Assembly: GCA_003240775.1 (NCBI GenBank)
Contig: QFNI01000008.1
Location: forward strand, 1 to 64,000
Reading direction: 5' to 3'
Origin: Mesorhizobium amorphae
GTDB lineage: Bacteria > Pseudomonadota > Alphaproteobacteria > Rhizobiales > Rhizobiaceae
DNA length: 64,000 nucleotides
This document shows positions 1 to 7,939 of this stretch, one piece after another (the stretch's first letter is position 1; each line of letters starts with the position of its first letter). The notes under the pieces are model-generated. The model did not search any database. It had not been told where the DNA came from and saw only the letters and a program-made list of their open reading frames with translations. Position numbers and translations under genes: made by a program.

Positions 1-481
1 CGAACACGCTCATCAGCCAGATGGCCATGGGCAGGTTGAGCGCGGTGTGTGCGAGGATCAGGCCGGTGAACGTGTTGTCGAGCCCCACCGTGCGCGCCAT
101 CGTGTACCAGGCACTCGCCAGCGCGACTGGCGGGATCATGTGGAAGATCAGCATCCAGGCGAGGAAGATGTTGGGCACCCAGCGCGGCCAGCGCATGCGG
201 CGGAGCGACCAGGCGGCGAGCGTGCCGATCACAAGGCAGAGCACCGTGCTGACCACGCCCACCAGGATCGAGTTGCGGTAGTTGAGCAGGAAGTCGGAGG
301 TCTTGGAGAACAGCACTTCCGCGAAATTGAACAGCACCGGCGTGAAGAGGGTCTCGCCCATCAGCAGCGAGATCTGCGTGCGGAAGCCAGCGGCCACCGT
401 CCATACGACAGGTACCACGACGAGGAGTGCGGACATGGCCAAGACGGCGTGGATGCCGAGGGTGCGCAGGCGGCCGTTCAT
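1..481 (-). CDS. Carbohydrate-type ABC transporter permease, MalG/UgpE-like (partial, runs off window)
   Basis: Inner-membrane permease of a CUT1-type importer, the second of two permeases here. The frame opens at ATG 481, whose ATGA overlaps the stop of the preceding permease (478-480), so the two are translationally coupled. About 160 residues are visible before the window edge. They show an N-terminal membrane segment (roughly residues 8-30), a periplasmic loop, and further hydrophobic stretches near residues 70-90 and 100-125. The C-terminal half with the EAA loop that contacts the ATPase lies outside the window. The family is clear from context and hydrophobic pattern; the substrate is not. 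Confidence 0.85.
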   Translation of the reverse strand, partial: MNGRLRTLGIHAVLAMSALLVVVPVVWTVAAGFRTQISLLMGETLFTPVLFNFAEVLFSKTSDFLLNYRNSILVGVVSTVLCLVIGTLAAWSLRRMRWPRWVPNIFLAWMLIFHMIPPVALASAWYTMARTVGLDNTFTGLILAHTALNLPMAIWLMSVF

Positions 482-1410
482 GCCGCAGCTGCCGAACGGC
501 GCTGCGAGGCCATGGCGATCACGAGAAGCAGCGACACGAAGAAGATCACGGCCACCGACATGGCCGAGCCATAGCCCACCCGGTCTTCGGTGAAGAAGCG
601 CTGGTAGAGCGTGAAGGACACGACCTCCGTCGCGGTGCCGGGGCCGCCGCCGGTGAGCAGGAACACCTCGTCGAACACCTTGAAGGCGAGCACGAGCCGG
701 AAGGCGAAGGTGACGATCAGCGTGGGGATGAGCAGCGGGAAGGTGATGAAGCGGAACTCCTGCCAGGCCGACGCCCCATCGATGCGGGACGCTTCCGACA
801 CGTCCTGCGGCAGCCCTTCGATACCGGCCAGGCAGAGCAGGAAGCAGAACGGCGTCCAGTGCCAGATGTCGACCAGGATCACGGACAAGAGTGCGGTCTC
901 GCTCGCGCCCAGCCAATCGTGCGGTGGAATGCCAAGCAGGCTCAAGCCGCCGTTCACAAGGCCGAAGTCGAAGTTCAGCATCAGCTTCCAGATGGCGCCG
1001 ATGACGATGCCGGGGATCAGGATTGGCAGGATGAAGACCGCGCGGTAGAAGACCTTGCCGCGCGTGATCTTGGAACACAGCACCGCCAGGAAGAGGCCGA
1101 GCACCATCTGGCCGGCGACCGCCACGATCGCGAAGATCAGCGTGTTCCAGAGCCCCGCGCGAAACAGAGGGTCAGTGGGCAGCGCCCTGTAATGGGCGAG
1201 CCCCACGCTTTCGCGCACCGCCTGCCCGCCCGCCCAGGTGACGTCCTGGAAGCTTGTCGCAAACAGGTTCACGAGCGGAAGCACGCTGAGCAGCAGCATC
1301 AGCGCGAGTGCCGGCGAAAACGTCGTCCAGCGCCAGAGCCGGTCGTCATTGAACGCCGCCTGGCGCGGGGCCGGGCCGGCGGCCCTGGCGGAAAGCTCAG
1401 CCGTACTCAT
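478..1410 (-). CDS. Carbohydrate-type ABC transporter permease, MalF/UgpA-like
   Basis: 310-residue integral membrane permease, the usual length for the family. Membrane segments are visible near residues 33-54, 88-113, 122-146, 172-195, 222-243 and 281-302. The cytoplasmic EAA loop that docks the ATPase is at residues 206-219 (EASRIDGASAWQEF), and the conserved TGGGPGTATE stretch follows at about 253-262. It lies 13 bases downstream of the binding-protein gene and overlaps the next permease by ATGA. No ATPase gene is visible; it is probably beyond the left edge or supplied from elsewhere. Sugars, polyols or glycerol phosphates are typical substrates, but nothing here identifies one. Confidence 0.9.
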   Translation of the reverse strand: MSTAELSARAAGPAPRQAAFNDDRLWRWTTFSPALALMLLLSVLPLVNLFATSFQDVTWAGGQAVRESVGLAHYRALPTDPLFRAGLWNTLIFAIVAVAGQMVLGLFLAVLCSKITRGKVFYRAVFILPILIPGIVIGAIWKLMLNFDFGLVNGGLSLLGIPPHDWLGASETALLSVILVDIWHWTPFCFLLCLAGIEGLPQDVSEASRIDGASAWQEFRFITFPLLIPTLIVTFAFRLVLAFKVFDEVFLLTGGGPGTATEVVSFTLYQRFFTEDRVGYGSAMSVAVIFFVSLLLVIAMASQRRSAAAA

Positions 1411-1423
1411 CGTGGGGTGCGCG

Positions 1424-2770
1424 TCAGCCCTTGAGCGGCGGAAGCTCGCCGGTTCTGTACTTGTGCTTCTCCATCACGGCGTGGATTTCATCCGACATGC
1501 CGTTCAGCGCATCGACGGGCGTGATCTCGCCAGCCACGGCCCGATTGAGGCCGAGCTCAAGCACTGCGATTACCTCGCTCGCCTCGGGGAACTGGTAGAT
1601 GTTGACCGCATGAGGCAGAGACTCCGCCAAGGGCTTCATCCAGCGGAAGCGGCGCTCCTCGGCGATGGGCTCGCGGTAGACAGCCGCGTGCGTCGGCAGA
1701 CCGCCGGCTTCCGCCGTGGCTAGCTGCGCCTCCTTGGTCTGGAACCAGCGCAGGAACTCAAGGGCTGCGCGCTTGCGCTCGTCGGGCACGTTGTGGGAGA
1801 TGCTGGCGAGCCAGTGGCCCAGGCCCGGTGCGGTGGGCAGGCCGGGCAGCGAGGGCGTGGGCGCGAACTCCACCTTGTCCACCACGGCCGACTTGTTGGG
1901 GTCGTCCATCTGCCCCCATGCGGCCACCACTGCCATGATATGTGCCGTGCGGCCCGTGACCATGGCCTGGAGCACCTCGGCCTGGTCACTCGCCGCCGTC
2001 TTGGGGTGGCCGGCTTCCTTGGCAAGGCGGACGTAGTATTCCAATGCCGCTCGCCCTTCCGGACTGTTCAGCGTCACCCCATAGTCGCCCGCCGACTGAT
2101 CCTTGAAGATGCCGCCGCCGTGCCCGTAGAGGTAAGGATAGAAGTCGTAGGCTACCGTGTGCGGCCCCCGCGCCCCACGCTGGACGATGCCGTAGCGCTC
2201 GGGTGGGTTGTTGAGCTTCAGCGCGTTGGCTTCGAGCTCGGCGAAGGTCTTGGGGGCTTGTAGCCCGGCCTCCTGGTAGAGGTCGCCGCGATAGTAGAGC
2301 AGCGGCACGATGGGTGACACAGGCACGGCCATCAGCTTGCCGTCGGCGGTAACCGTGCGCTTGTCGGCGTTCCAGTAGACGGTGTTGCCCAGCGTGTAGA
2401 CCTCGGGGTCGAGCTTGAAGGCAGGCTCGATGTCGGTGAGGGGCGTCACGAAGCCACCAGCATACATCTCGGTGAACCAGCCCGAGTTCATGATTAGGAT
2501 ATCGTACTGGCCCTGCGCCGCCCGCACCGAGTTGCGCTGCTTCTCCAGCGAGCCCGCGAACGGGTTGACGTCGAGCTCCACCTGGTTGCCCGTTTCGCTC
2601 TCATAGAGCTCCACCGTCTTGCGAAAGCTATCGAACCAGGGCGACTGGTTCACCACGATTGTGATGGGCGCCACGCTCTGCGCCCAGAGCGGCCTGATCG
2701 AGCCTGCGGTGGCAATGGCCCCAAGCCCCGCCAGCGCCGTGCGCCGGCTGATACGGAATCCTGCCTGCAT
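1424..2770 (-). CDS. ABC transporter substrate-binding protein, family 1 (carbohydrate type)
   Basis: 448-residue periplasmic binding protein. I start it at ATG 2770, preceded by a strong ribosome site (GGGAGGAAACA). The longer frame to 2860 would add 30 residues ahead of the signal peptide. The N-terminus carries a twin-arginine-like signal (SRRTALAGLGA, residues 8-18) ending near LWAQ (28-31), so export by Tat is likely. The mature part has the family-1 lobe pattern, including EVYTLGNTVYWNADKRTV and a C-terminal LRWFQTKEAQ segment. It is the first gene of the importer, with a LysR gene 116 bases upstream on the same strand. The substrate is unknown. Confidence 0.9.
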   Translation of the reverse strand: MQAGFRISRRTALAGLGAIATAGSIRPLWAQSVAPITIVVNQSPWFDSFRKTVELYESETGNQVELDVNPFAGSLEKQRNSVRAAQGQYDILIMNSGWFTEMYAGGFVTPLTDIEPAFKLDPEVYTLGNTVYWNADKRTVTADGKLMAVPVSPIVPLLYYRGDLYQEAGLQAPKTFAELEANALKLNNPPERYGIVQRGARGPHTVAYDFYPYLYGHGGGIFKDQSAGDYGVTLNSPEGRAALEYYVRLAKEAGHPKTAASDQAEVLQAMVTGRTAHIMAVVAAWGQMDDPNKSAVVDKVEFAPTPSLPGLPTAPGLGHWLASISHNVPDERKRAALEFLRWFQTKEAQLATAEAGGLPTHAAVYREPIAEERRFRWMKPLAESLPHAVNIYQFPEASEVIAVLELGLNRAVAGEITPVDALNGMSDEIHAVMEKHKYRTGELPPLKG

Positions 2771-2857
2771 TGTTTCCTCCCGAACGACGGCCTCCACCGT
2801 CAGGCGGAGGATGGACACAGAACATGCATTCCCACAAATAAAATGGACAACCTTTGC

Positions 2858-2874
2858 CATTCCAAAATTGAATG
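2858..2874. promoter_or_regulatory. Candidate LysR box upstream of the ABC importer
   Basis: CATTC-N7-GAATG inverted repeat in the AT-richer gap between the LysR gene (stop 2886) and the binding-protein gene (start 2770). It fits the loose T-N11-A pattern of LysR-type sites and lies about 90 bases upstream of the start codon. The arms are only five bases, so chance is possible. Confidence 0.35.
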
Positions 2875-2885
2875 ACGCTGTAGGA

Positions 2886-3791
2886 TTAGTTTGTAGGTTC
2901 GCTTGCGCAGATGACTGCTAGTTCCTCGACGATTGCCTCTGCTGCAGGCGCGAGGCGAAACCCTTGGCGTGTGACGACCCCTGCACTTCGGACGGCGGCA
3001 AGCTCCGGGACATGCAACATCACAAGGCCCTTGGCCTCCGGGGTCCTGAGCGTGGTGGAAACGGTGAAAGTGACCGCGTCTGAGAAGCGCACCATCTGGA
3101 GGAGGAACGCCATGGACTCCGTATGCACCGCAACATCCGGCACGGGTAGGTCGAGAGATACGAAGAGCGCCTGAAGGCGCTGGAAGGCGCGCGTCGCTTC
3201 CGGCGGCATGGCCCAGGAAAGCCCGTTGAGATCCGCGAGCGCCAGCGCTTTGCGCCCCGCGAGAGGATGCCCCGCCCTGCAGCAGATGCAGAGCCGGTCG
3301 GATGTGAGGGGTCGGAGGTTGAGGTCAAGGGCTGACTGTGCGGGCGGCAATTCAGCGATCACCATGTCGAGTTCGCCCCGGCGCAGGCGTCGCATCAGCG
3401 CGTCGTCAAAACCGCCTTCGACATTCACCTTGATCGCCGGATTCTTGGCCGTTGCGTTCGCCACCGCATGTGGCAGGTGACGCCGGAGCCATGCCGGGCC
3501 CGCACCGATCAGCACGGTCCCAAAGCGGCCGCTGCGCAAGCCTTCGATCTCACGCTTGGCGTCCTGGAACCGGACCCGTATCGCCTCGGCATGACGCAGG
3601 AGACTTTGGCCATAAGGCGTCAATTCGACACCGCGCGGCAATCGCTCGAACAGGAGAACGCCGAGTTCCTGCTCCAGAGCATGCACGGTCTTGGTCAGAG
3701 TGGGCTGAGATACGCCGAGGCTCTCTGCTGCGGAAGTCAGGCTCCCACGCTCGGCAACCGCAAGGAAATGCTCAAGCTGCCTTGTATTCAA
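2886..3791 (-). CDS. LysR-family transcriptional regulator
   Basis: 301 residues, standard LysR length. The N-terminal winged helix-turn-helix (residues 1-62) reads RQLEHFLAVAERGSLTSAAESLGVSQPTLTKTVHALE, split here by the usual family landmarks, and is followed by an effector-binding domain resembling a periplasmic binding fold (about 90-295). The frame opens with TTG at 3791, with AAGGATGG about ten bases upstream as a weak ribosome site; no in-frame ATG lies closer. It sits upstream of, and on the same strand as, the carbohydrate-type importer, so it probably controls those genes, though LysR genes are more often divergent from their targets. Confidence 0.88.
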   Translation of the reverse strand: MNTRQLEHFLAVAERGSLTSAAESLGVSQPTLTKTVHALEQELGVLLFERLPRGVELTPYGQSLLRHAEAIRVRFQDAKREIEGLRSGRFGTVLIGAGPAWLRRHLPHAVANATAKNPAIKVNVEGGFDDALMRRLRRGELDMVIAELPPAQSALDLNLRPLTSDRLCICCRAGHPLAGRKALALADLNGLSWAMPPEATRAFQRLQALFVSLDLPVPDVAVHTESMAFLLQMVRFSDAVTFTVSTTLRTPEAKGLVMLHVPELAAVRSAGVVTRQGFRLAPAAEAIVEELAVICASEPTN

Positions 3792-4197
3792 CGCTGCGGT
3801 CCATCCTTGGCGGCGGCACTCGCCTCGTCGTCACCGTTCCCTGCGGTTGTTCGAACGATTCCGCAACTGGCCGCTGATGCGTGAGTTGCGATTACATCAA
3901 CATGATTTTCCAGTCGACTACCTCTGATGTTCGGTTGACATGCGCACGTACTGGGCGGCACAACACGTATTGATGGAAGAAACGTGGTCTTTATGCCGGC
4001 TGACCAAATCCGACATTCCCGATAGGCGCTTAAGCTGGAAAGCTCAGAACGCGTAGCCGCAACACCAAGGCGGGTTAAGAAAGAGTGTAAGACCCCCGTC
4101 CATCCACTGACTACAGGCCGACCTGCTGCCGACCTCCTTTATTTTTGGATCAATTTTAGCGAAGCGCGGCTTGGGGGTGCGAGTAAACGACAGTAGC
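3792..4197. other. Intergenic stretch without a supported gene
   Basis: About 400 bases, less GC-rich than the neighbours, between the LysR gene and the insertion element. It should hold the LysR promoter. I found no convincing frame with a ribosome site. The minus-strand reading from the element junction stays open for about 50 codons but matches nothing I recognise and does not continue the IS481-type fragment on the other side of the element. Confidence 0.5.
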
Positions 4198-4217
4198 CTA
4201 TGCGTCGTTGACAAAGT
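4198..4217. repeat. Left terminal inverted repeat of the IS5-family element
   Basis: Inverted copy of 5033-5052 with about three mismatches; core CGTTGACAAAGT. It overlaps the 3' end of the transposase frame, which terminates at the TAG formed with the border. Confidence 0.75.
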
Positions 4218-4979
4218 GCCCAACCCAGAGGCGGATGGCTGTGACCTGGACGAAGCCGAGATAGGTTGCGGCGGTCTGGTCGTATCGCGTTGCCATTCGG
4301 CGTGAGTTCTTCATGCGTCCGAAGGTGCGCTCGATGCGGTTGCGCAGGCGATAAGCAAAGCGGTCGACAGGGATGGTCTGGGTTCTGTTTTGCCGACCTG
4401 GGATAACGGTTGAGCCGCCTGCAGCTTTAACATCTTCGCGGATGCGGTCGGCGTCGTAGCCGCGATCTGCGATCAGCACCTTCGGCAAGGGGCGCTCACC
4501 GTCGAAGATGAGGTCGAAGCCCTTGTAGTCGGACGCCTCGCCGCCGGTCAGTTCGATGGCGAGAGGCAGACCAAGGCCGTTGGTTGCCATGTGGACCTTT
4601 GTCGTGCGGCCACCTCTTGAGCGCCCGACACTCTCGCCAGAAGCCCCTTTTTGATGCCGGCCGAGTGCTGGTGGGCGCGAACAATGGTGCTGTCGACCAT
4701 GGCCACGCTGCTCGGCACCGCATCTGCCGTGTTCAGCGCCTCCATCATCGCATCCCACACGCCAAAAAGCGTCAAGCGCCGGAACTGCCGATAAACAGAA
4801 AGCCACTTGCCGAAGTGCTCGTGCAGGTCGCGCCACGGCACCCCAGTTCGAGCAATCCAAAACACGCCGTCCAGCGTGCGTCGATGGTCAGAAGGTGGGC
4901 GGCCCGAACGTCCAGACGAGCGCACCACGAAAGGCTCGAAGAACGCCCACTCTTCGTCCGACATCAAACCGCGAACCAT
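4198..4979 (-). CDS. IS5-family transposase, OrfA/OrfB joined by a probable -1 frameshift
   Basis: DDE transposase made from two overlapping frames. OrfA (ATG 4979, stop 4548, 143 residues) holds the N-terminal DUF4096-like domain (MVRGLMSDEEWAFFEPFV) and the first catalytic aspartate in MVDSTIVRAH. OrfB (open from 4860 to 4198) carries the second aspartate in VLIADRGYDADRI and the glutamate in RNRIERTFGRMKN. The frames join at AAAAAGGGG (4652-4644): slipping back one base changes AAG-GGG to AAA-GGG, which re-pairs well, and gives a continuous SAGIKKGASGESVGRSRGG junction. This is the usual expression mode of the group. With all three catalytic residues present, the element may be active. Confidence 0.85.
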
Positions 4980-5051
4980 GGCCGCCTCGCAAAAAGCAGC
5001 CTTGAATCATGACCCCACCTTAAACGACAACAACTTTGTCAACGCTGCCTA
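4199..5051 (-). mobile_element. IS5-family insertion sequence (IS427-like group)
   Basis: About 0.85 kb element with a single transposase split over two frames. Imperfect terminal inverted repeats are visible: the left end (4198-4217) and the reverse complement of the right end (5033-5052) agree at about 17 of 20 positions and share GCGTTGACAAAGT-like sequence. Both borders contain CTA, consistent with a short TA-type target duplication. The transposase stop codon (TAG, 4200-4198) is built from the border itself, which helps place the left end. The right side abuts a fragment of a different transposase. Confidence 0.85.
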
Positions 5052-5052
5052 G
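5033..5052. repeat. Right terminal inverted repeat of the IS5-family element
   Basis: Reverse complement matches 4198-4217 at about 17 of 20 positions, with a perfect core ACTTTGTCAACG. It lies about 55 bases upstream of the transposase start codon at 4979. Confidence 0.75.
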
Positions 5053-5230
5053 TGCGGCTCGGCCGGGCTCATCGGCTGATCCCCAACCGTCTCCCGCTTC
5101 TTCCACTTTTGCACCGTGGTCGGGCTAATCCCGTAGCGCCGCGTCAGCGCTCTTACGCTCTCTTCACTCCGCTGATGTGCTCGACGGATCGTCTCTGTGG
5201 TTGTAGCGCTGTCGTGAAGAGCCTGCCCAT
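5049..5230 (-). pseudogene. 5' fragment of an IS481-type transposase, cut by the IS5-family element
   Basis: The minus-strand reading GQALHDSATTTETIRRAH (then QRSEESVRALTRRYGISP and TTVQKWKKRETVGDQP) matches the N-terminal helix-turn-helix region I know from IS481-family transposases, which start MGQxLHGSATTTE. Here ATG at 5230 is one base out of frame with that sequence, as if one G after the start had been lost. The frame stops at the junction with the IS5-family element after about 60 codons. The rest of the gene is not found on the far side (below 4198), so a deletion or older decay accompanied the insertion. It is non-functional. Confidence 0.65.
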
Positions 5231-5237
5231 ACTTCGT

Positions 5238-5275
5238 CCCAGGGAGAGGCGTCAGCCGTTACACCTCTCCCTGGG
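5238..5275. repeat. 12-bp perfect inverted repeat (hairpin) downstream of the cupin gene
   Basis: CCCAGGGAGAGG (5238-5249) and its exact complement CCTCTCCCTGGG (5264-5275) flank a 14-base loop. It lies about 57 bases beyond the cupin stop codon. No T-run follows on either strand, so it is not a classical intrinsic terminator. It may be an end of the decayed IS481-type element or an mRNA 3'-end stabiliser. Confidence 0.55.
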
Positions 5276-5331
5276 GCGATACACCCACCTAGGATAAGCA
5301 ACCCTTTCACGACGCGACCACAAAAGTGCGA

Positions 5332-5832
5332 TCAGCCAACATGTGTTGCTCGACGTTCGGCAATCAGCTTTTCGATGGCTTCACCTTCGAGTTCGGGCGT
5401 TAGAACTACGTTTTCCTGCTCGTGCGCGTCGTTGCGGGCGGAGAGCGCAGTGGCGGGTTCGGTGGTGGAGAGGTTGAAGGGCTTGTGCGGGATCCAGGCC
5501 GGAATGAAGCAAAAGCTGCCTGGCTCGATCAACATCTCCTGCTCCAGTTCCTTTCCGTAGAGCAGGATGATTCTGCCGCTGACGCCATAGATGGCGGTTT
5601 CGAAATCCCGGTGGAAATGTGCCCGCGCCGCCACGCCCGGTGGAAACGCGGTCATGTTCATGGAGATGCCACGGGAGCCCGCCGAGTGCTCGGAGATGCC
5701 GAAGAACTGCGGCATGCCCTGGCGGGCAAGGTCGGTGGTCGCCGGGTGGATTAGGGTCACATCCTGATCCCAGGGGCCGGCGCTGCGCGGATCGCGCTCG
5801 GCTTGGGAGCCCTGCTGTGCGGTTGCGAACAT
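5332..5832 (-). CDS. Cupin-domain protein
   Basis: 166-residue small soluble protein with one beta-barrel cupin domain. Motif 1 is ARAHFHRDFETAIYGVSG (about residues 69-86) with candidate metal ligands H72 and H74. Motif 2 is PGSFCFIPAWIPHKPFN (104-120) with H116. ATG 5832 follows a good ribosome site (CAGGAGACAATC). It is 30 bases downstream of the FAD monooxygenase on the same strand, so the two are probably co-transcribed. Cupins beside aromatic monooxygenases can be dioxygenases, isomerases or storage-type proteins; the single domain and short length do not identify the reaction. Confidence 0.8.
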   Translation of the reverse strand: MFATAQQGSQAERDPRSAGPWDQDVTLIHPATTDLARQGMPQFFGISEHSAGSRGISMNMTAFPPGVAARAHFHRDFETAIYGVSGRIILLYGKELEQEMLIEPGSFCFIPAWIPHKPFNLSTTEPATALSARNDAHEQENVVLTPELEGEAIEKLIAERRATHVG

Positions 5833-5862
5833 GATTGTCTCCTGGGGCTCGATTAGTTCACG

Positions 5863-7110
5863 TCATGCGGCTGGTGCTGTGGAGGCCGACGAGCCCGTGG
5901 CGGCAAGCTGTCCGTAGCCGCGCACGATGGCTCTGCGCGTCTCATAGGGAAGCACTTGGTCGACTTGCTCGAAGCCTTGCGGCGCGCGCTCCTCCACGGC
6001 GTCGATCACGCCTTCGGGCCCGCCGGTGCGGTTGCGTCGGACGATCTCGGAGGTAACAGGCAAGCGCTCGCGCTCATAGGATCGAAGGGCCTCCTCCGGG
6101 TCGGCATGAGCTTGAAGGCAGTCTGCCAGGCAACGCGCGTCGAGAATGGCCTGCGACGCACCGTTCGCGCCCATAGGGTACATGGGATGGGCGGCGTCGC
6201 CCAGCAGGGTCACGCGGCCATGGCTCCAATGGTCGATCGGATTGCGGTCGCACATCGGGAACTCCCAGAAGACGGGCGTCGCATCGACGAGAGCACGGTA
6301 GTCGACCATTGCGCCTTGGAACACGTTGAGCCGCGGCATGAGGTCGGCGCGGCGCCCTTCGCGCGACCAGTGCTCGCGCGAAGGCGGAGAACTGCCGAAG
6401 GGAGCGAGGCGGAAGATCGCGGCCCAATTGGTAAGCCGCGTTTCGGGCGTCTCGCCGGGCGCGATGGGATAGGAAACGAATTTAGCGTCCACGCCGCCCG
6501 AGATCAGCAGCGAAGCGCCGCCCAGGAAGGCGGGCCAATCGGCGGCGCCACGCCAGAGCATGAGGCCGCTCCAGAGTGCCGGTCCCTCGCCGGGCGCGAC
6601 CGCTTGGCGGGTAACCGAGTGGATACCGTCCGCGCCGATCAGGATGTCGCCGTGGGTTTCGCTGCAAGGGCGGCCACTCGGGTCGACAAAGCTAGCGGAA
6701 ACACCACCTGCGTCTTGCGTGAAGCCGGACAGGCGGTGGCCGAGGCGAATGGTGCCGAGCGGGAGTGCGCGTTCCACCGCGCGATGGAGCAGCGATTGCA
6801 GGTGGCCGCGATGGATGAAGAACTGCGGCACTGGCTGACCGGCAGCCAACCCGCGCGGCTCGCTCCACACGGTTTGGCCGAGTTTGGTGACGTAGTGGAG
6901 GTGCTCGGAGCGGATGGCGACCGCGTCGAGGTCGGGGAGGAGGCCGAGTTCCGCAAGCTCGGCGACCGCATGCGGCATCAAGGTGATGCCGACGCCCAGC
7001 TCGCGCAGTTCGGGTACCTGTTCGTGGATTTCGCATGTGATGCCCATGCGGTGAAGCGAAAGCGCCGTTGTGAGCCCGCCGATACCGCCGCCTGCGATGA
7101 TGGCTTTCAT
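5863..7110 (-). CDS. FAD-dependent aromatic-type monooxygenase
   Basis: 415-residue group A flavoprotein hydroxylase. The dinucleotide-binding motif is AGGGIGG (residues 6-12). The DG motif is ILIGADGIHSVTRQAV (156-171) and the GD motif is RVTLLGDAAHPMYPMGANGA (299-318), together covering FAD and NAD(P)H binding. The tail RNRTGGPEGVID resembles PhzS-like flavin-dependent oxidoreductases. I start at ATG 7110, where the nucleotide fold begins; an extension to 7143 would add 11 residues of no value. Such enzymes put one hydroxyl on an activated ring using NAD(P)H and oxygen. The cupin gene follows and a TetR gene precedes it, so this probably begins catabolism of a ring compound; the substrate is unknown. 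Confidence 0.88.
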   Translation of the reverse strand: MKAIIAGGGIGGLTTALSLHRMGITCEIHEQVPELRELGVGITLMPHAVAELAELGLLPDLDAVAIRSEHLHYVTKLGQTVWSEPRGLAAGQPVPQFFIHRGHLQSLLHRAVERALPLGTIRLGHRLSGFTQDAGGVSASFVDPSGRPCSETHGDILIGADGIHSVTRQAVAPGEGPALWSGLMLWRGAADWPAFLGGASLLISGGVDAKFVSYPIAPGETPETRLTNWAAIFRLAPFGSSPPSREHWSREGRRADLMPRLNVFQGAMVDYRALVDATPVFWEFPMCDRNPIDHWSHGRVTLLGDAAHPMYPMGANGASQAILDARCLADCLQAHADPEEALRSYERERLPVTSEIVRRNRTGGPEGVIDAVEERAPQGFEQVDQVLPYETRRAIVRGYGQLAATGSSASTAPAA

Positions 7111-7238
7111 GGGGTTCTTTCTTCCGAACCGGCACGGAGGCACAACTGGGCGGAAACCTTTGGTTTCAAGCCTCCGCGTTCCGAGGTGTGTTGTGCGCGG
7201 AGGCTAGGATGGGCACTGAAGGGAATCAAGACCGAACG

Positions 7239-7847
7239 TTATTCATTTTTAGGCTTTGTCTTGGCTGAGTCCTCCAGGCCTGCGATCATCATTTCCACGA
7301 AGCAATCCACGAGCGCATCGGAACAGCCGGATGCGGGATTGATCCGTGCGTTGAGCGCGAAGCCGTCGAAGCTCATGAATAGCATGTGCGCCAGCAGGAA
7401 CGCCCTGTCGCGCGCCATCCGCCCTGCACAGGCCTCAAGCAGCATTGTGGCCACTGCCCCCTCCGACCAGTGCAGGAGACCGGGATCGTAGCCGCTTTCG
7501 GGCGTGGCGGCCGACAGCGATTGGATCAGAACCTTGGCGAAGCCGCCGTCGCGTTGCGGGAGCTGCTGCCAGATGGTGGACACGATCAGACGCAACCGGG
7601 CGCGCAGGTCAGCGACGCGCCCCGAAGCGCCAGACAAATCCTCGAGATGGGCGCGCAGCCAGGGGTCATAGATCGTGTAGACGATCTCGATCTTGGAGCC
7701 GAAATACACATAGACCGTGCCGGGCGACACGCCCGCTTCGCGTGCGATCTGCGGCAAGGTTGCCTCGTGGTAGCCCTTTTCCGTGAAGAGCTTCTCGGCC
7801 GCCCGCAGGATCGCCTCGCGCACGGCCGGTTTCTTGACCTGGGCCAT
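7239..7847 (-). CDS. TetR-family transcriptional regulator
   Basis: 202 residues. The N-terminal helix-turn-helix is typical: REAILRAAEKLFTEKGYHEA then IAREAGVSPGTVYVYFGSK (residues about 8-51). I chose ATG 7847 because the domain begins right after it (MAQVKKPAVREAIL); the open frame to 8003 runs back through an operator-like palindrome. The ligand-binding C-terminal domain is unassigned. The gene is upstream of the FAD monooxygenase and cupin on the same strand, with a 128-base gap, and downstream of the YciI-like gene. It probably represses its own transcript and perhaps the neighbouring catabolic genes. Confidence 0.88.
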   Translation of the reverse strand: MAQVKKPAVREAILRAAEKLFTEKGYHEATLPQIAREAGVSPGTVYVYFGSKIEIVYTIYDPWLRAHLEDLSGASGRVADLRARLRLIVSTIWQQLPQRDGGFAKVLIQSLSAATPESGYDPGLLHWSEGAVATMLLEACAGRMARDRAFLLAHMLFMSFDGFALNARINPASGCSDALVDCFVEMMIAGLEDSAKTKPKNE

Positions 7848-7869
7848 CCTGATTGTCCTGTTACGCTCT

Positions 7870-7892
7870 GATACCGAACCGGGTTCGGTATC
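7870..7892. promoter_or_regulatory. Perfect 23-bp palindrome, probable TetR operator
   Basis: Arms GATACCGAACC (7870-7880) and GGTTCGGTATC (7882-7892) are exact complements around one central G. It lies 22 bases upstream of the TetR start codon (7847) and 47 bases beyond the YciI-like gene. Position and symmetry fit autoregulation by a TetR dimer or dimer pair. Confidence 0.7.
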
Positions 7893-7939
7893 GGCAATGC
7901 AGTGGGTCACCTGCCCGAGGGCGATCCGTTGGCGCAGGA

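Noticed and set aside
427..1434. 335-codon plus-strand frame opposite the MalF-like permease
   Set aside because: Antisense to a well-supported membrane protein, with H/D/E/R-rich composition typical of reverse-complement frames.
4198..4979. Treating the transposase as an inactivated pseudogene
   Set aside because: The frame change occurs at a plausible slippery AAAAAGGGG, is normal for this IS group, and all catalytic residues remain.
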